Positions 36,801 through 46,815 of a stretch of 64,000 nt of DNA are shown one piece after another. Within the stretch, counting starts at the first letter, position 1. Each line of letters starts with the position of its first letter. The stretch comes from Pseudomonadota bacterium (GTDB lineage: Bacteria > Pseudomonadota > Gammaproteobacteria > Steroidobacterales > Steroidobacteraceae): NCBI GenBank assembly GCA_023423935.1, contig JAFAEQ010000067.1, positions 1 through 64,000 of the forward strand, in the 5' to 3' direction. The notes under the pieces were generated by a model, which saw nothing but the letters and a program-made list of their open reading frames with translations, searched no databases and was not told where the DNA came from. A program made the translations under genes and the position numbers.

Positions 36801-36945
36801 CTCGGTCTTCCTCACGCTCCTCGCAGTGCCCGCCGTCTATGCCATCTTCGCGCGCAAGACCCATTCGCCGCAGCACACCAGTCGCATCGTCGACCGATTG
36901 CTGGGCGCGTCTGAGCCCAAGAAGGAAATCTCTGCGGCGGAATAG
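33805..36945 (+). CDS. HAE1 family RND multidrug efflux pump
   Basis: The 1046 aa protein has the length and 12-helix layout of AcrB-like pumps, with two large periplasmic loops. The proton-relay residues are kept in GLVVDDAIVVLENVHRR, and the second half has the Lys-containing IGIAAKNGVLIVEF. The N-terminus is typical (SIRRPVLAIVISLLLIIFGL). It should export drugs, detergents or metabolites using the proton gradient. The adaptor is directly upstream with 4-nt overlap. No TolC-like gene is in the window, so the channel must be encoded elsewhere. Confidence 0.94.
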   Translation: MKISETSIRRPVLAIVISLLLIIFGLVSLQRLAVREYPDVDRPVVSITTDYSGASAQVIETKITQVIEDSIAGIEGILKIESDSEDERSQIRIEFDVSRDIDAAANDVRDRVARVLGNLPEESDPPEVIKADASADPVMFIGFSARNMSMLEVTDYAERNLIDRLSTVPGVARVSIGGGRRYAMRIWIDRQALAARQLTVTDIEDALRRENVELPAGRLESRTREFSLRTLVGLDSEEDFRNLVLGRGDDGHLIRLGEVATVQLAAESDRNYTRFNGKTGVALTIEAQSKGNTLDIVRGVRAEIERLKPTLPEGTSLDIVVDNAIAIEAALKEVVIAIVFALISVLAIIYAFLGSLRATLIPAVTIPVSVIAAFTVMYALGYSVNVLTLLGVVLAIGLVVDDAIVVLENVHRRTEMGEVPLVAAVRGSDEIGFAVIATTLTLAAVFVPISFLPGDLGRLFREFGFTLAAAVLFSALVALTLTPMLASKLPADELERGRVARATDRFFRRLAEFYDRRLRALIARPWLVLAALGALVVLGAFTFHSMPREFAPVADVGRVFINLEGPEGSSFDYMDDYARRLEAIVDKEAEKGEIARIMLRVPGGGGAASTGDVNTARAIVILKDWHDRKHSAREISQTLLAEARQKLPGVRVTSGQPGSLGRRGSGQPIQAVIGGPDYESLSKWQSILLPLAQANPGLENVDTNFKERKPQIRIAVDRDRAADLGVSLQTVGRTLETALGSRIVTRYVDRGREYNVMLQARDDARETITDLTNIRVRSDRSNELIPLANVVRLEEVAGAVRLSRFNRLRNIEIGSGLAENYTMSEAVDWYRDTVARELPAEATLMWDGETGEYTRTGNQLYLIFLFALAIVYLVLAAQFESFVHPTIIMVTVPLALLGAVFGLKIYGMTINIFSQIAVILLIGIAAKNGVLIVEFANQLRDRGVEFVEAVIQAAVTRLRPVLMTSLCTAFGALPFLFATGAGAEQRRPIGVVVFYGTLVSVFLTLLAVPAVYAIFARKTHSPQHTSRIVDRLLGASEPKKEISAAE

Positions 36946-36948
36946 AAA

Positions 36949-37230
36949 GAAGATCTCCACGGGGAACACGGGGCCCACGGGGATTGAAGGATCAAGAACA
37001 GACTTCGGCCGAAGAGGAGAGAGAGCAAGAATTCCACGGGGAGCACGGGGCCCACGGGGGATTGAATGGTCAAGAACAGACTTCGGCCGAAGAAGAGAGA
37101 GCAAGAATTTCCACGGGGAGCACGGGGTCCACGGGGGATTGAAGGATCAAGAACAGACTTAGGCCGAAGAGAAGAGAGAGAGCAAGAATTACCACGGGGA
37201 GCACGGGGCCCACGGGGACTGAAGGTTCAG
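36949..37230. repeat. Four tandem 77-81-bp units with CACGGGGNN cores
   Basis: Units begin at about 36957, 37034, 37111 and 37192. Each starts with three ACGGGGNNC nonamers, followed by GATTGAAGG, GAACAGACTTCGGCCGAAG and a GAGAGAGAGC stretch. The nonamers are the complement of the CCCCGTGNN units found in the next 600 nt, so the region is a giant inverted array. It lies directly after the RND operon. Confidence 0.88.
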
Positions 37231-37282
37231 AAGCTAGCGGCAGAACCAAAAACTGGCTCCGCCGGCCAACAGAACTCCGGTC

Positions 37283-37314
37283 GAGCCTCGCGTAGGCTCA
37301 GATTACTTTTTTTT
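37283..37314 (+). terminator. Candidate terminator after the RND operon
   Basis: GAGCCT pairs with AGGCTC across CGCGT (37283-37299), and a run of eight T follows at 37307-37314. The seven-nt offset between stem and T run is larger than ideal. This is the only T8 run that I see in the window. Confidence 0.35.
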
Positions 37315-37870
37315 CTCACCCCCCGTGAACCCCGTGAACCCCGTGGAGATGTTTCTCTCCGCCTGAGTGATGACGGTGATGACGGTGATGGCAGTGATGC
37401 AGGTGATGATGGCGATAGCAGCCATCCGCCTCAGAATGCTGTGATCTGTGTGTGTGAGCTGCTCGTTCCTGCCTCTGACCCCGTGAGCCCCGTGGAGATG
37501 CTTCTCTCTCCCTGAGTTAAGTGATGACGGTGATGGCAGTGATGCAGGTGATGATGGCGATAGCAGCCATCCGCCTCGGAACTCTGTGTCCTCGGTGATC
37601 TCTGTGTGAACTGCTCGTCCTGCCTCTGACCCCGTGAACCCCGTGCTCCCCGTGGAGATCTCCGCTCTTCCTCCGAGAACTCTGTGTCCTCGGTGATCTC
37701 TGCGTGAACCGCTCGTTCTTGCCTCTGACCCCGTGGACCCCGTGTTCCTCGTGGAGATCTCCGCTCTTCCTCCGAGAACTCTGTGCCCTCTGTGATCTCT
37801 GTGTGAACTGCTCGTTCTTCCCTCTGCCCCCCGTGGACCCCGTGTCCCCCGTGGAGAATCTTGCTCCGAC
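37315..37870. repeat. Array of CCCCGTGNN, CTCTGTGNN and GTGATGNNN nonamers
   Basis: Two units of about 145 nt (GTGATGNNN repeats at 37370-37430 and 37520-37570) are followed by three units of about 98 nt starting near 37581, 37679 and 37778. Each of the latter contains CTCTGTGTC, CTCGGTGAT, CTCTGTGTG, then CCCCGTGNN triplets. The array is opposite in orientation to the preceding tandem repeat. It lies between convergent genes. I see no protein-coding gene in it. Confidence 0.85.
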
Positions 37871-37885
37871 TCCTGCTCCTGGTCC

Positions 37886-38986
37886 TTAAGCCTCAGCCAG
37901 CGACACCGCCCGGCCCGTGCGAGCGGATTCGTAGATCGCCATGAGGATGCGCACATCGCGGAGGCCTTCTTCGCCGGAGACGATGGTCGGTTTTTGCTCG
38001 AGGATGCAGTCGGCGAAGTCGTCCATTTCGTCGGCGAAGCGGTCGGTTTCCGGAAAGCTGATGAGTTGACCATCGCTGCGACGGCCTTTGTTGCCGCCGT
38101 AGAAATACGCGGGATCGAGCTCGAACCAGCCCTTCTCGGCGTTGACGCGCATGTTTTGCGCACGGCCGAACTTGAAACTGCTGCTGCAGTGGGCGACGAC
38201 ACCGCTTGGAAAGCGCGTGGTCCAGACCATCGTCTCGTCGACGTCGACGAACTTCGCCTTGTCGGTCTTGGTTTCCATTGCGGACACCTGAATCGGCTCT
38301 TCGCCGCTCAGATAGCGGGTCGCCTGCAGACAGTAGACGCCGACGTCCATGAGCGAGCCGCCACCGGAGAGCTCGCGCTTCACGCGCCATTGATCGGGCG
38401 TGCCCACGTCGATGCAGAAGCTGGTATCGATGACCTTGACCGCACCGAACACCTGTTCGCGTGCGAGGCGGATGCATTCGAGATGATGCGGGTCGAAGCG
38501 GCAGCGGTAAGCAATGCCGAGCATGCGCTGCGCCTGCTTGCATGCATCGATCATCTGTTGACACCGCTCCTCGGAAATCTCCATGGGCTTCTCGCAGAAC
38601 ACATGCTTGCCCGCCTTTGCGGCCTTGATCGTATGTTCGGCATGGAGTGCGTTCGGCGTGACGACATAGACCACGTCGATATCGGGGTTGTCCGCCATGC
38701 GATGCATGTCGTCATAGGAATAGATGCTGTGCTCGGGAATGTCGTACAGCGAGCCGAACTTCTTGCGCTTCTCGGGCGTGCCCGTGACGAGCCCGGTCAG
38801 GCGGCAGTTCCTGGTCTTCGCCAGGGCCGGCATGATCTGATGTTCGGACAGGTTGCCGAGTCCACAAACGGCAAAGCCGAGCTTCTTGCGCGACTTTTCC
38901 GCGGCAGCACGCGTAACGCTCGTCGCAATGAACGGTGCGGCTGCCACCGCAGCGCTGGTCGTAATGAATTCACGGCGATTCGGCAT
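37886..38986 (-). CDS. Tat-exported Gfo/Idh/MocA family oxidoreductase
   Basis: The ATG at 38986 gives 366 aa starting MPNRREFITTSAAVAAAPF, a twin-arginine signal. The NAD(P)-binding fold starts at KLGFAVCGLGNLSEHQIMPAL. The catalytic EKPME segment is present (HVFCEKPMEI), and a substrate-domain strand carries GGGSLMDVGVYCLQATRYL. Such enzymes oxidise or reduce sugars, like glucose-fructose oxidoreductase, with tightly bound cofactor loaded before export. No obvious sugar-metabolism partner lies nearby. Confidence 0.9.
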   Translation of the reverse strand: MPNRREFITTSAAVAAAPFIATSVTRAAAEKSRKKLGFAVCGLGNLSEHQIMPALAKTRNCRLTGLVTGTPEKRKKFGSLYDIPEHSIYSYDDMHRMADNPDIDVVYVVTPNALHAEHTIKAAKAGKHVFCEKPMEISEERCQQMIDACKQAQRMLGIAYRCRFDPHHLECIRLAREQVFGAVKVIDTSFCIDVGTPDQWRVKRELSGGGSLMDVGVYCLQATRYLSGEEPIQVSAMETKTDKAKFVDVDETMVWTTRFPSGVVAHCSSSFKFGRAQNMRVNAEKGWFELDPAYFYGGNKGRRSDGQLISFPETDRFADEMDDFADCILEQKPTIVSGEEGLRDVRILMAIYESARTGRAVSLAEA

Positions 38987-39085
38987 GAGAGTTCTCGTTG
39001 TGAATGGAAGCGCGAGCGCATTCTTGGCCGAGGTGCGCGATCGACGCAAGCGCACAGCAGCGTTGCCAGATCATCGACCAATTGC

Positions 39086-39619
39086 CTATTGCGTCCGATA
39101 CAGCGCGTGACGGCGTAACGGATCTCGCTCATCGAGCAGCGGATGATCGAAATCCTCAGCTGGATCGTGCGTCATGCCGAGTCGCTCCATGACCCGACGC
39201 GACCGCAGGTTCTGGGGGACCGTGAACGCGACGATCTGAGCGATGTGCAGCTCGTGAAGGCCGTAATCGAGTGCGACGCGCGCAGCTTCGGTGGCATACC
39301 CGCAATTCCAGTACTGCGATCCGAGCCGCCAGCCGATTTCGAAACAGGGCGTGAAGTGAGCAGTGAATCGCGGGACAGCCAGTCCGACGATGCCTGCAAA
39401 ACGGGTGAGCCCGGGAATCTCCAAGGCCCAGAATCCGAATCCGTGAGTATCGAAATGCCGCTGGATGCGATCCGCAGCCGCGTCGCTGTCGTTGCGTGTC
39501 ATGAGCGGAAGAAATTGCGTGACGAGCGGATCGGCATTGATCGCTGCGAAGGCCTCGCGATCCTCCTCGCGCCAAGTGCGCAGCACCAGCCGATCCGTAC
39601 GCAGGATTTGCTTCTTCAT
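39086..39619 (-). CDS. GNAT family N-acetyltransferase (RimJ/RimL type)
   Basis: Started at the ATG at 39619 the protein has 177 aa. LRTDRLVLRTWREEDREAFAAI is the classical opening of the family. The acetyl-CoA binding loop region is EIGWRLGSQYWNCGYATEAARVALDYG. It ends with an NLRSRRVMERLGMTH segment. The substrate could be a ribosomal protein N-terminus or a small molecule. Confidence 0.88.
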   Translation of the reverse strand: MKKQILRTDRLVLRTWREEDREAFAAINADPLVTQFLPLMTRNDSDAAADRIQRHFDTHGFGFWALEIPGLTRFAGIVGLAVPRFTAHFTPCFEIGWRLGSQYWNCGYATEAARVALDYGLHELHIAQIVAFTVPQNLRSRRVMERLGMTHDPAEDFDHPLLDERDPLRRHALYRTQ

Positions 39620-39689
39620 GCCGAATCCGACAAGTTTTCTTGGGATCGATCCCGATTTGCTAACGTGACGGCATCGCCAGGACCTCACC

Positions 39690-40175
39690 ATGAGCACCAC
39701 TGCCCTTTCAATTCTCGCCATCGCGCTGATGATCGTCGGTGCGGTCGGGATCATTGTGCCTGCGCTGCCTGGCATTCCGCTGATGTTCGCGGGCATGGTG
39801 GTGGCAGCTGCCATCGACGACTTTCAGCGAATCGGATGGGTCACGCTGTCCGTACTCGGCTTCCTCACGGTGTTCTCCGTGATCATGGAGTTTGCAGCGG
39901 CGGCGCTCGGTGCGAAGCGCATCGGTGCCAGCAAGCAGGCGATCTGGGGGGCACTGTTCGGCACCGTCGTCGGGATCTTTTTCGGCATCCCAGGCCTGCT
40001 CCTCGGACCGTTCGCAGGCGCTGTGATCGGCGAGCTGGCCGCCAATGGGACAATCGAACGCGCGGGCCGAGTGGGCGTTGCCACCTGGATCGGATTGTTT
40101 CTGGGAACGCTGGTGAAGATCGCGATTGCATTTGCCATGCTCGGCATCTTCATCGTGGCCTACTTCTTCGGATAA
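39690..40175 (+). CDS. DUF456 family membrane protein
   Basis: The 161 aa protein has four to five glycine-rich membrane helices and the family segments GIIVPALPGIPLMFAGMVV and GTVVGIFFGIPGLLLGPFAGAVIGEL. An AGGA site precedes the ATG. It is an inner-membrane protein of unknown function. The next gene begins seven nt downstream, suggesting an operon. Confidence 0.85.
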   Translation: MSTTALSILAIALMIVGAVGIIVPALPGIPLMFAGMVVAAAIDDFQRIGWVTLSVLGFLTVFSVIMEFAAAALGAKRIGASKQAIWGALFGTVVGIFFGIPGLLLGPFAGAVIGELAANGTIERAGRVGVATWIGLFLGTLVKIAIAFAMLGIFIVAYFFG

Positions 40176-40181
40176 GCGCTT

Positions 40182-41417
40182 TTGGACAATCTGACCCATA
40201 CGCTGATCGGCGTGCTGATCGGCGAGACCGCTGCGCGCACCACACGCCCGACCCCGGATGGACTCGAACCTCAACGCCGACGCAACCTGCTGGTCACCAC
40301 GGCTGCGATCGCCAGCAATCTTCCCGACCTGGATTTCATTCATTCCGCGATCACGGGCGACAAACTCCAGTATCTGATGGAGCATCGCGGGCGCACGCAC
40401 ACGCTCATCGGAATCGTACTGATCGCTGCGCTCGTCGTTGCGGCGGTCGAGCTATGGGCTCGTTGGCGCAACTGGCGGCTGTCGGGCCGGGATCGGATGC
40501 AGTTGATTGCGGTGACCCTTGCGGCGTTGCTGCTGCATCTGGGCATGGATTTCACGAACAACTATGGCGTGCATCCGTTCTGGCCCGCGTACGAGGGCTG
40601 GTTCTATGGCGACACCATATTCATCTGGGAGCCGCTCCTGTGGGTGGCTGCTGCACCGCTCGTATTCCTGCTGAAGAGCAAGGTTGCGAGAACGCTGGTC
40701 GCTGCGCTGCTCGCAACAGCACTGGCGGTGTGCCTGACCAGTGGACTGGTGCCCGTTGCGAGCGGAGTCTTCATGGCAGCGATGACAGCGGCGCTTCTAT
40801 GGATCGCTCGTCACGCACCGCCGCGCACGGCATTGAGCGCGGGTATCGCCGTCTGGCTGAGCATCACGTGTCTGTTTGCGATCGCCCGCAGCGTGGCGCA
40901 CTCACAGATTCAGGCTTTCGTCGGGCAGCGCATGAGCGATGCGAACGTGCTCGATTACGTACTCACACCCATGCCGGGAAATCCCGTGTGCTGGGATGTG
41001 ATGCTGCCGATGATCGAGGGCGAGCAGTACATCGTGCGCCATGGCAGCTGGTCGCTATTGCCGGGCCTCATTGCCGGTGCTGAGTGTCCTGGGCGCGCAC
41101 TATTCAATGACATCACAGCGCCGCTTTCGCCCATCGACGATCTGCCCACGCGCTCGGCGATGTGGTACGGCAGCGTCGCGATGCCTCGCGGTCAGATCGC
41201 GAAGATCGCACGCGCCGACTGTGTTGCGGCGGAGTTCATGAAGTTCGCGCGCGTGCCCTGGAGCATGAGACGGGACAATCACTGGATCGTCGGGGATCTG
41301 CGCTACGACCGCGAACGCGAGCTGGGCTTTGCCGAGCTCGAGCTCCATGCGGACGCCAACTGCCCACGGCCCGCCCCCTGGCTCCCGCCGAGAGCGGATC
41401 TGCTGACTCAGCCCTGA
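40182..41417 (+). CDS. YdjM/DUF457-like membrane metal-dependent hydrolase
   Basis: The start is a TTG at 40182 (MDNLTHTLIGVLIGE), which matches the family N-terminus. The 411 aa protein has conserved metal-ligand segments NLTHTLIG, LPDLDFIH, HRGRTHTL and LHLGMDFTNNYGVH around about eight helices. The second half (about 265-411) is a soluble domain. It probably hydrolyses an envelope lipid or polymer; exact substrate unknown. It forms an operon with the DUF456 gene. Confidence 0.83.
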   Translation: MDNLTHTLIGVLIGETAARTTRPTPDGLEPQRRRNLLVTTAAIASNLPDLDFIHSAITGDKLQYLMEHRGRTHTLIGIVLIAALVVAAVELWARWRNWRLSGRDRMQLIAVTLAALLLHLGMDFTNNYGVHPFWPAYEGWFYGDTIFIWEPLLWVAAAPLVFLLKSKVARTLVAALLATALAVCLTSGLVPVASGVFMAAMTAALLWIARHAPPRTALSAGIAVWLSITCLFAIARSVAHSQIQAFVGQRMSDANVLDYVLTPMPGNPVCWDVMLPMIEGEQYIVRHGSWSLLPGLIAGAECPGRALFNDITAPLSPIDDLPTRSAMWYGSVAMPRGQIAKIARADCVAAEFMKFARVPWSMRRDNHWIVGDLRYDRERELGFAELELHADANCPRPAPWLPPRADLLTQP

Positions 41418-41612
41418 CCGCGAACTACATCGAGCCCCTGTCGCGATCGGACGTACAGGGAAGTGACGATGCGGCATCTCAGCCTTCGGACGCAGGTCCA
41501 TATCGGGCCGACTCGCAGTTTTACTTTCTGTCACCGGTTTGTGCTTGCGGCGGCGCGGGAAAAACGACTATAGATAGCTGTATCCGACCACTGCCCCCGG
41601 GGATCCCTGCAC

Positions 41613-42083
41613 ATGCCGAGTCGTTACACAAAAAAGTCCACGCTGATTGTTGCTGCTGCTCTCATGGTCGCTCCGCTCGGAGCACTGTTCGCCGAGGGCT
41701 CGGACATCTACAAGGTTCGGCATGATGGCTATCACGATCTTGGCGATGCGTTCAAAACGTTGCGCGATGAGGTCCGGGAGAGCTCGCCGAACGCCGCAAA
41801 GATCAAGACTGCTACGGCGGTCGTTGCCGACGTGGCAATCAAGCAGTACGACTGGTTCCCGGCAGGCTCAGGCCCCAAGCCAGGCGTGAAGACCCGCGCC
41901 AAAGCCGAGATCTGGAGCAAGCCCAGCGAGTTCGCCGCAGCCCAGAAGCTGTTCGCCGATGCAGCCGCCAAGCTGAACAAAGCTGCCGCCGCAGGCGATA
42001 TCGCCGCAGTGAAGGCGCAGTTCGGCGATGTCGGCAAGACGTGCAAGAACTGTCACGACAACTTCCGCACGCCGGAAGATTGA
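41613..42083 (+). CDS. Cytochrome c prime
   Basis: The 156 aa protein has a signal peptide (about residues 1-27) and a four-helix body ending in the heme attachment motif CKNCH near the C-terminus. This location and the Arg-rich helix are typical for cytochrome c prime, a high-spin periplasmic heme protein that binds nitric oxide. A cytochrome b561 gene follows 128 nt downstream. The pair may handle NO or electron transfer. Confidence 0.9.
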   Translation: MPSRYTKKSTLIVAAALMVAPLGALFAEGSDIYKVRHDGYHDLGDAFKTLRDEVRESSPNAAKIKTATAVVADVAIKQYDWFPAGSGPKPGVKTRAKAEIWSKPSEFAAAQKLFADAAAKLNKAAAAGDIAAVKAQFGDVGKTCKNCHDNFRTPED

Positions 42084-42124
42084 ACGCGACGGGCTGTCAG
42101 ACGCTTCATTCTTCATCCGTTTGA

Positions 42125-42157
42125 ATCGGCTTCCCCGCCTCTCGCGGGGAAGCCGAT
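42125..42157. terminator. Perfect 14-bp hairpin downstream of the cytochrome c prime gene
   Basis: ATCGGCTTCCCCGC at 42125-42138 pairs with its exact complement at 42144-42157 across a 5-nt loop. No T tract follows on either strand. It could reduce readthrough into the cytochrome b gene or stabilise the upstream transcript. Confidence 0.5.
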
Positions 42158-42211
42158 CGATACCCTCGCCGAGCGATCCTGCGACCGCACCGCGCGTCAT
42201 TCGTAGTCGCC

Positions 42212-42910
42212 ATGAAACCCGTTGTCCAAGGCATGCAAGAACGAATGCGAATTCGAATCTGGGATGCACCCATCCGGCTGGTGCACTGGGCGTTGGTGAT
42301 CACGATCGCCATTTCGTGGTGGACCGCCGAGCAGGGTGAGCTCGAATTCCACCGCTACAGCGGCTACACGCTGCTCGGATTGCTGCTGTTTCGCATTTAC
42401 TGGGGATTCGCCGGCACGACGACTGCGCGCTTTGCCAATTTCGTCAAAGGGCCGCGCGCGATCCTCGCCTACCTCAGGATTCTCCCGAAGCGCGTGCACG
42501 ATCATGCGCCCGCGGTACCGGGCCACAATCCACTCGGCGCACTGAGTGTCATCGCACTGCTTGCACTCCTGCTCCTGCAAGTGGGGCTTGGCCTCTTCGC
42601 AGTCGATGTCGACGGAATCGAATCGGGACCGCTGTCGAGTCTGGTGAGCTTTTCCACCGGCCGTGCCTGCGCGCGGCTTCACGACGACGTGTTCAATGTG
42701 CTGCTCGTGTTCATCGGACTGCACATCGCCGCCGTGCTGTTCTATCTGCTCTACAAACGCGACAACCTGATCCGTCCGATGATCACCGGCACTCGCGAAG
42801 TCGCACCGGATGCGGCGATCGAGCCGGTCCGCACGCCCATCGCACGCCTGATCATCGGCATCGTCACCGCCGTCGCAGGCACCTGGATCATCACTCAGGT
42901 GCTGGGCTGA
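42212..42910 (+). CDS. Cytochrome b561 family membrane protein
   Basis: The 232 aa protein has four membrane helices with heme-ligand histidines in LVHWALVITIAISW, EFHRYSGYTLLG, ARLHDDVFNVLL and GLHIAAVLFYLLY. The opening RIRIWDAPIRLVHW is typical of the b561/Ni-Fe hydrogenase b-type subunit group. It is likely an electron-transfer subunit working with the c-type cytochrome upstream; that pairing is an inference from position. Confidence 0.88.
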   Translation: MKPVVQGMQERMRIRIWDAPIRLVHWALVITIAISWWTAEQGELEFHRYSGYTLLGLLLFRIYWGFAGTTTARFANFVKGPRAILAYLRILPKRVHDHAPAVPGHNPLGALSVIALLALLLLQVGLGLFAVDVDGIESGPLSSLVSFSTGRACARLHDDVFNVLLVFIGLHIAAVLFYLLYKRDNLIRPMITGTREVAPDAAIEPVRTPIARLIIGIVTAVAGTWIITQVLG

Positions 42911-43077
42911 CGCACCGGCGCCTTCAGCAATTCGATGCAGGAGCGCTGGGGGCATCAATGAAAGCGCCCGAAACGCGCGCCGCGTCACTCATCCTGCTCA
43001 AGACCGTGTGAGCGGTATCGCGTCTGATAGCCGTCGCGAGACGTGTAATAGCGTCTGCATTCCTTTCGGCTGTCATC

Positions 43078-45297
<2,220 letters not shown>

Positions 45298-45307
45298 GGA
45301 AGGAGCG

Positions 45308-45420
45308 GTGATGATGACGAGACCGGTGATGGAAGTGATGGAAGTGATGGCGGTGATGACGAGACCGGTGATGACGGTGATGGCAGTGACGTCCGTGATG
45401 GCGTTCGCTTCGCTCTCGAC
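45308..45420. repeat. GTGATGNNN nonamer array
   Basis: Directly after the kinase stop, GTGATGNNN nonamers occur in tandem, partly in the phrase GAGACCGGTGATG. The 9-nt spacing is the same as in the CCCCGTGNN and CTCTGTGNN arrays. Confidence 0.7.
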
Positions 45421-46140
45421 TCTGTGATCTCTGTGGTCTCTGTGTGAAATCCGATCCGACTCTTGCTCTGGCCAGCAGACTGGTTGGCCAGCTGCCTCTT
45501 TGTGGGTTCGGCTTCAGCCGAACAGAAGATGTCCGACTGAAGTCGGACCCACAGACCTTCCTTCGGTCAGGCGGGGCTTTCCACTCTGGCTAGCTGACTA
45601 GCTGGCTGGCTACTTTCCCCGTGTCACCCCTGCGAAGGCAGGGGGTCTATTCAAAGAATGAAGATGGATTCCTGCCTGCGCAGGAAATGACGATACGGCG
45701 GATTCGAGTTGCCGCGGATTCGAGCCTGCTGGGGCTCGACTTCAGTCGACCCTCCGACTCTCTGTGATCTCTGTGTGAAATCCGACCCGGCTCTTCCTCT
45801 GGCCAGCAGACTGGTTGGCCAGCTGCCTCTTTGTGGGTTCGGCTTCAGCCGAACGGAAGATGTCCGACTGAAGTCGGACCCACAGACCTTCCTTCGGTCA
45901 GGCGGGGCTTTCCACTCTGGCTAGCTGACTAGCTGGCTGCCTACTTTCCCCGTTGTCACCCCTGCGAAGGCAGGGGTCTATGCAAAGAATGAAGATGGAT
46001 TCCTGCCTGCGCAGGAACTGACGATACGGGCGGATTCGAGCTGCCGCGGATTCGAGCCTGCTGTGGCTCGACTTCAGTCGAACCTCCGACTCTTGTGATC
46101 TCTGTGATCTCTGTGATCTCTGTGATCTCTGTGTGAAAGC
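45421..46140. repeat. 331-bp tandem duplication of composite repeat elements
   Basis: Two copies of an about 331-bp unit lie in direct orientation (a shared GCCAGCAGACTGG segment starts at 45471 and 45802). Each contains, in order, CTCTGTGNN nonamers, a TGGCCAGC stretch, the palindromes GTTCGGCTTCAGCCGAAC (45506-45523; 45837-45854) and GTCCGACTGAAGTCGGAC (45531-45548; 45862-45879), CTAGCTGACTAGCTGG, then CCCCTGCGAAGGCAGGGG and TTCCTGCCTGCGCAGGAA. The copies are about 95 percent identical by eye. Extra TGTGATCTC units follow from 46095 to 46137. No gene is seen. Confidence 0.9.
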
Positions 46141-46146
46141 TCTGAG

Positions 46147-46692
46147 TTAACGGTCCGGATAGCGAGCTAGCACGGCATCGACGACTTCCTGGGCTTCGGA
46201 TTCGCTGAGTTCGGGAGAATCGAAGGCGGCATCGATGGTGCCGCTCCAGACCTGCGCGTTCTTTGCCGAGTCGATGACATCGAGGGTGAAGGTGCCGCGT
46301 TCGCCTTTGCGTTTGCCTACTGGCAGGCTCACGCCGATGCCACCGCCGATCCCTCGGCTGCCGCCGCCCACGCCAACGCCTACGCTCGGTTTCGGTTTTT
46401 CGATCGCGCGTGAGGTGAAGTTATACGCGATGCGACAGTCAGCCTTGTCGCTCTCCGTGTAGCCTTTTTCCTTGAGACGCGCCATGACCGCGTTGCGCAC
46501 TCGCTGCTCGGTGAACGAAGTGGCATCGCCGCTCGGGGTCGGATTCCACGCAAAGCTCTGACACTTGGGCAGATCGCCTTCAATGGCATCCACTCTTACG
46601 TTCGATCCGGAGGACGCGCAGCCCGCCGCCAACACTCCAAGGAGTGTCATCCATGCGCTACGTGTAACAGCAACTCGTCTCGATCTCGCCAT
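46147..46692 (-). CDS. DUF4136 family lipoprotein
   Basis: The 181 aa protein has a lipobox (VLAAGCAS, Cys about 25). The DUF4136 region has FAWNPTPSG, RVRNAVMARLKEKGYTESDKADCRIAYNF, and the strand TLDVIDSAKNAQVWSG. A glycine-rich segment (VGVGVGGGSRGIGGGIG) in the middle is usual for these proteins. It is anchored in the envelope. Function is unknown. Confidence 0.85.
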   Translation of the reverse strand: MARSRRVAVTRSAWMTLLGVLAAGCASSGSNVRVDAIEGDLPKCQSFAWNPTPSGDATSFTEQRVRNAVMARLKEKGYTESDKADCRIAYNFTSRAIEKPKPSVGVGVGGGSRGIGGGIGVSLPVGKRKGERGTFTLDVIDSAKNAQVWSGTIDAAFDSPELSESEAQEVVDAVLARYPDR

Positions 46693-46815
46693 GGCGGGCT
46701 CCGACAGATTTCTTCACACGCAACGAATCACGAACGGCGAAGGTTCACTGAGCATCGGGCCCGCAAACTGAATGGCGACTGCACGTTCAGCAGCGTGCGG
46801 CTAGCGGGCGTGCGA

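Noticed and set aside
37066..37515. Reading frame through the nonamer repeats (149 codons)
   Set aside because: It is made only of repeat translation (ARGPRGI-type); the 9-nt period keeps any frame open. No start site or conserved domain.
36949..37870. Possible CRISPR array
   Set aside because: Units repeat as a whole, including the parts that would be spacers; there are no unique spacers and no cas genes.
45709..45924. Short frame inside the 331-bp tandem duplication
   Set aside because: It crosses palindromes and the unit boundary; no gene features.
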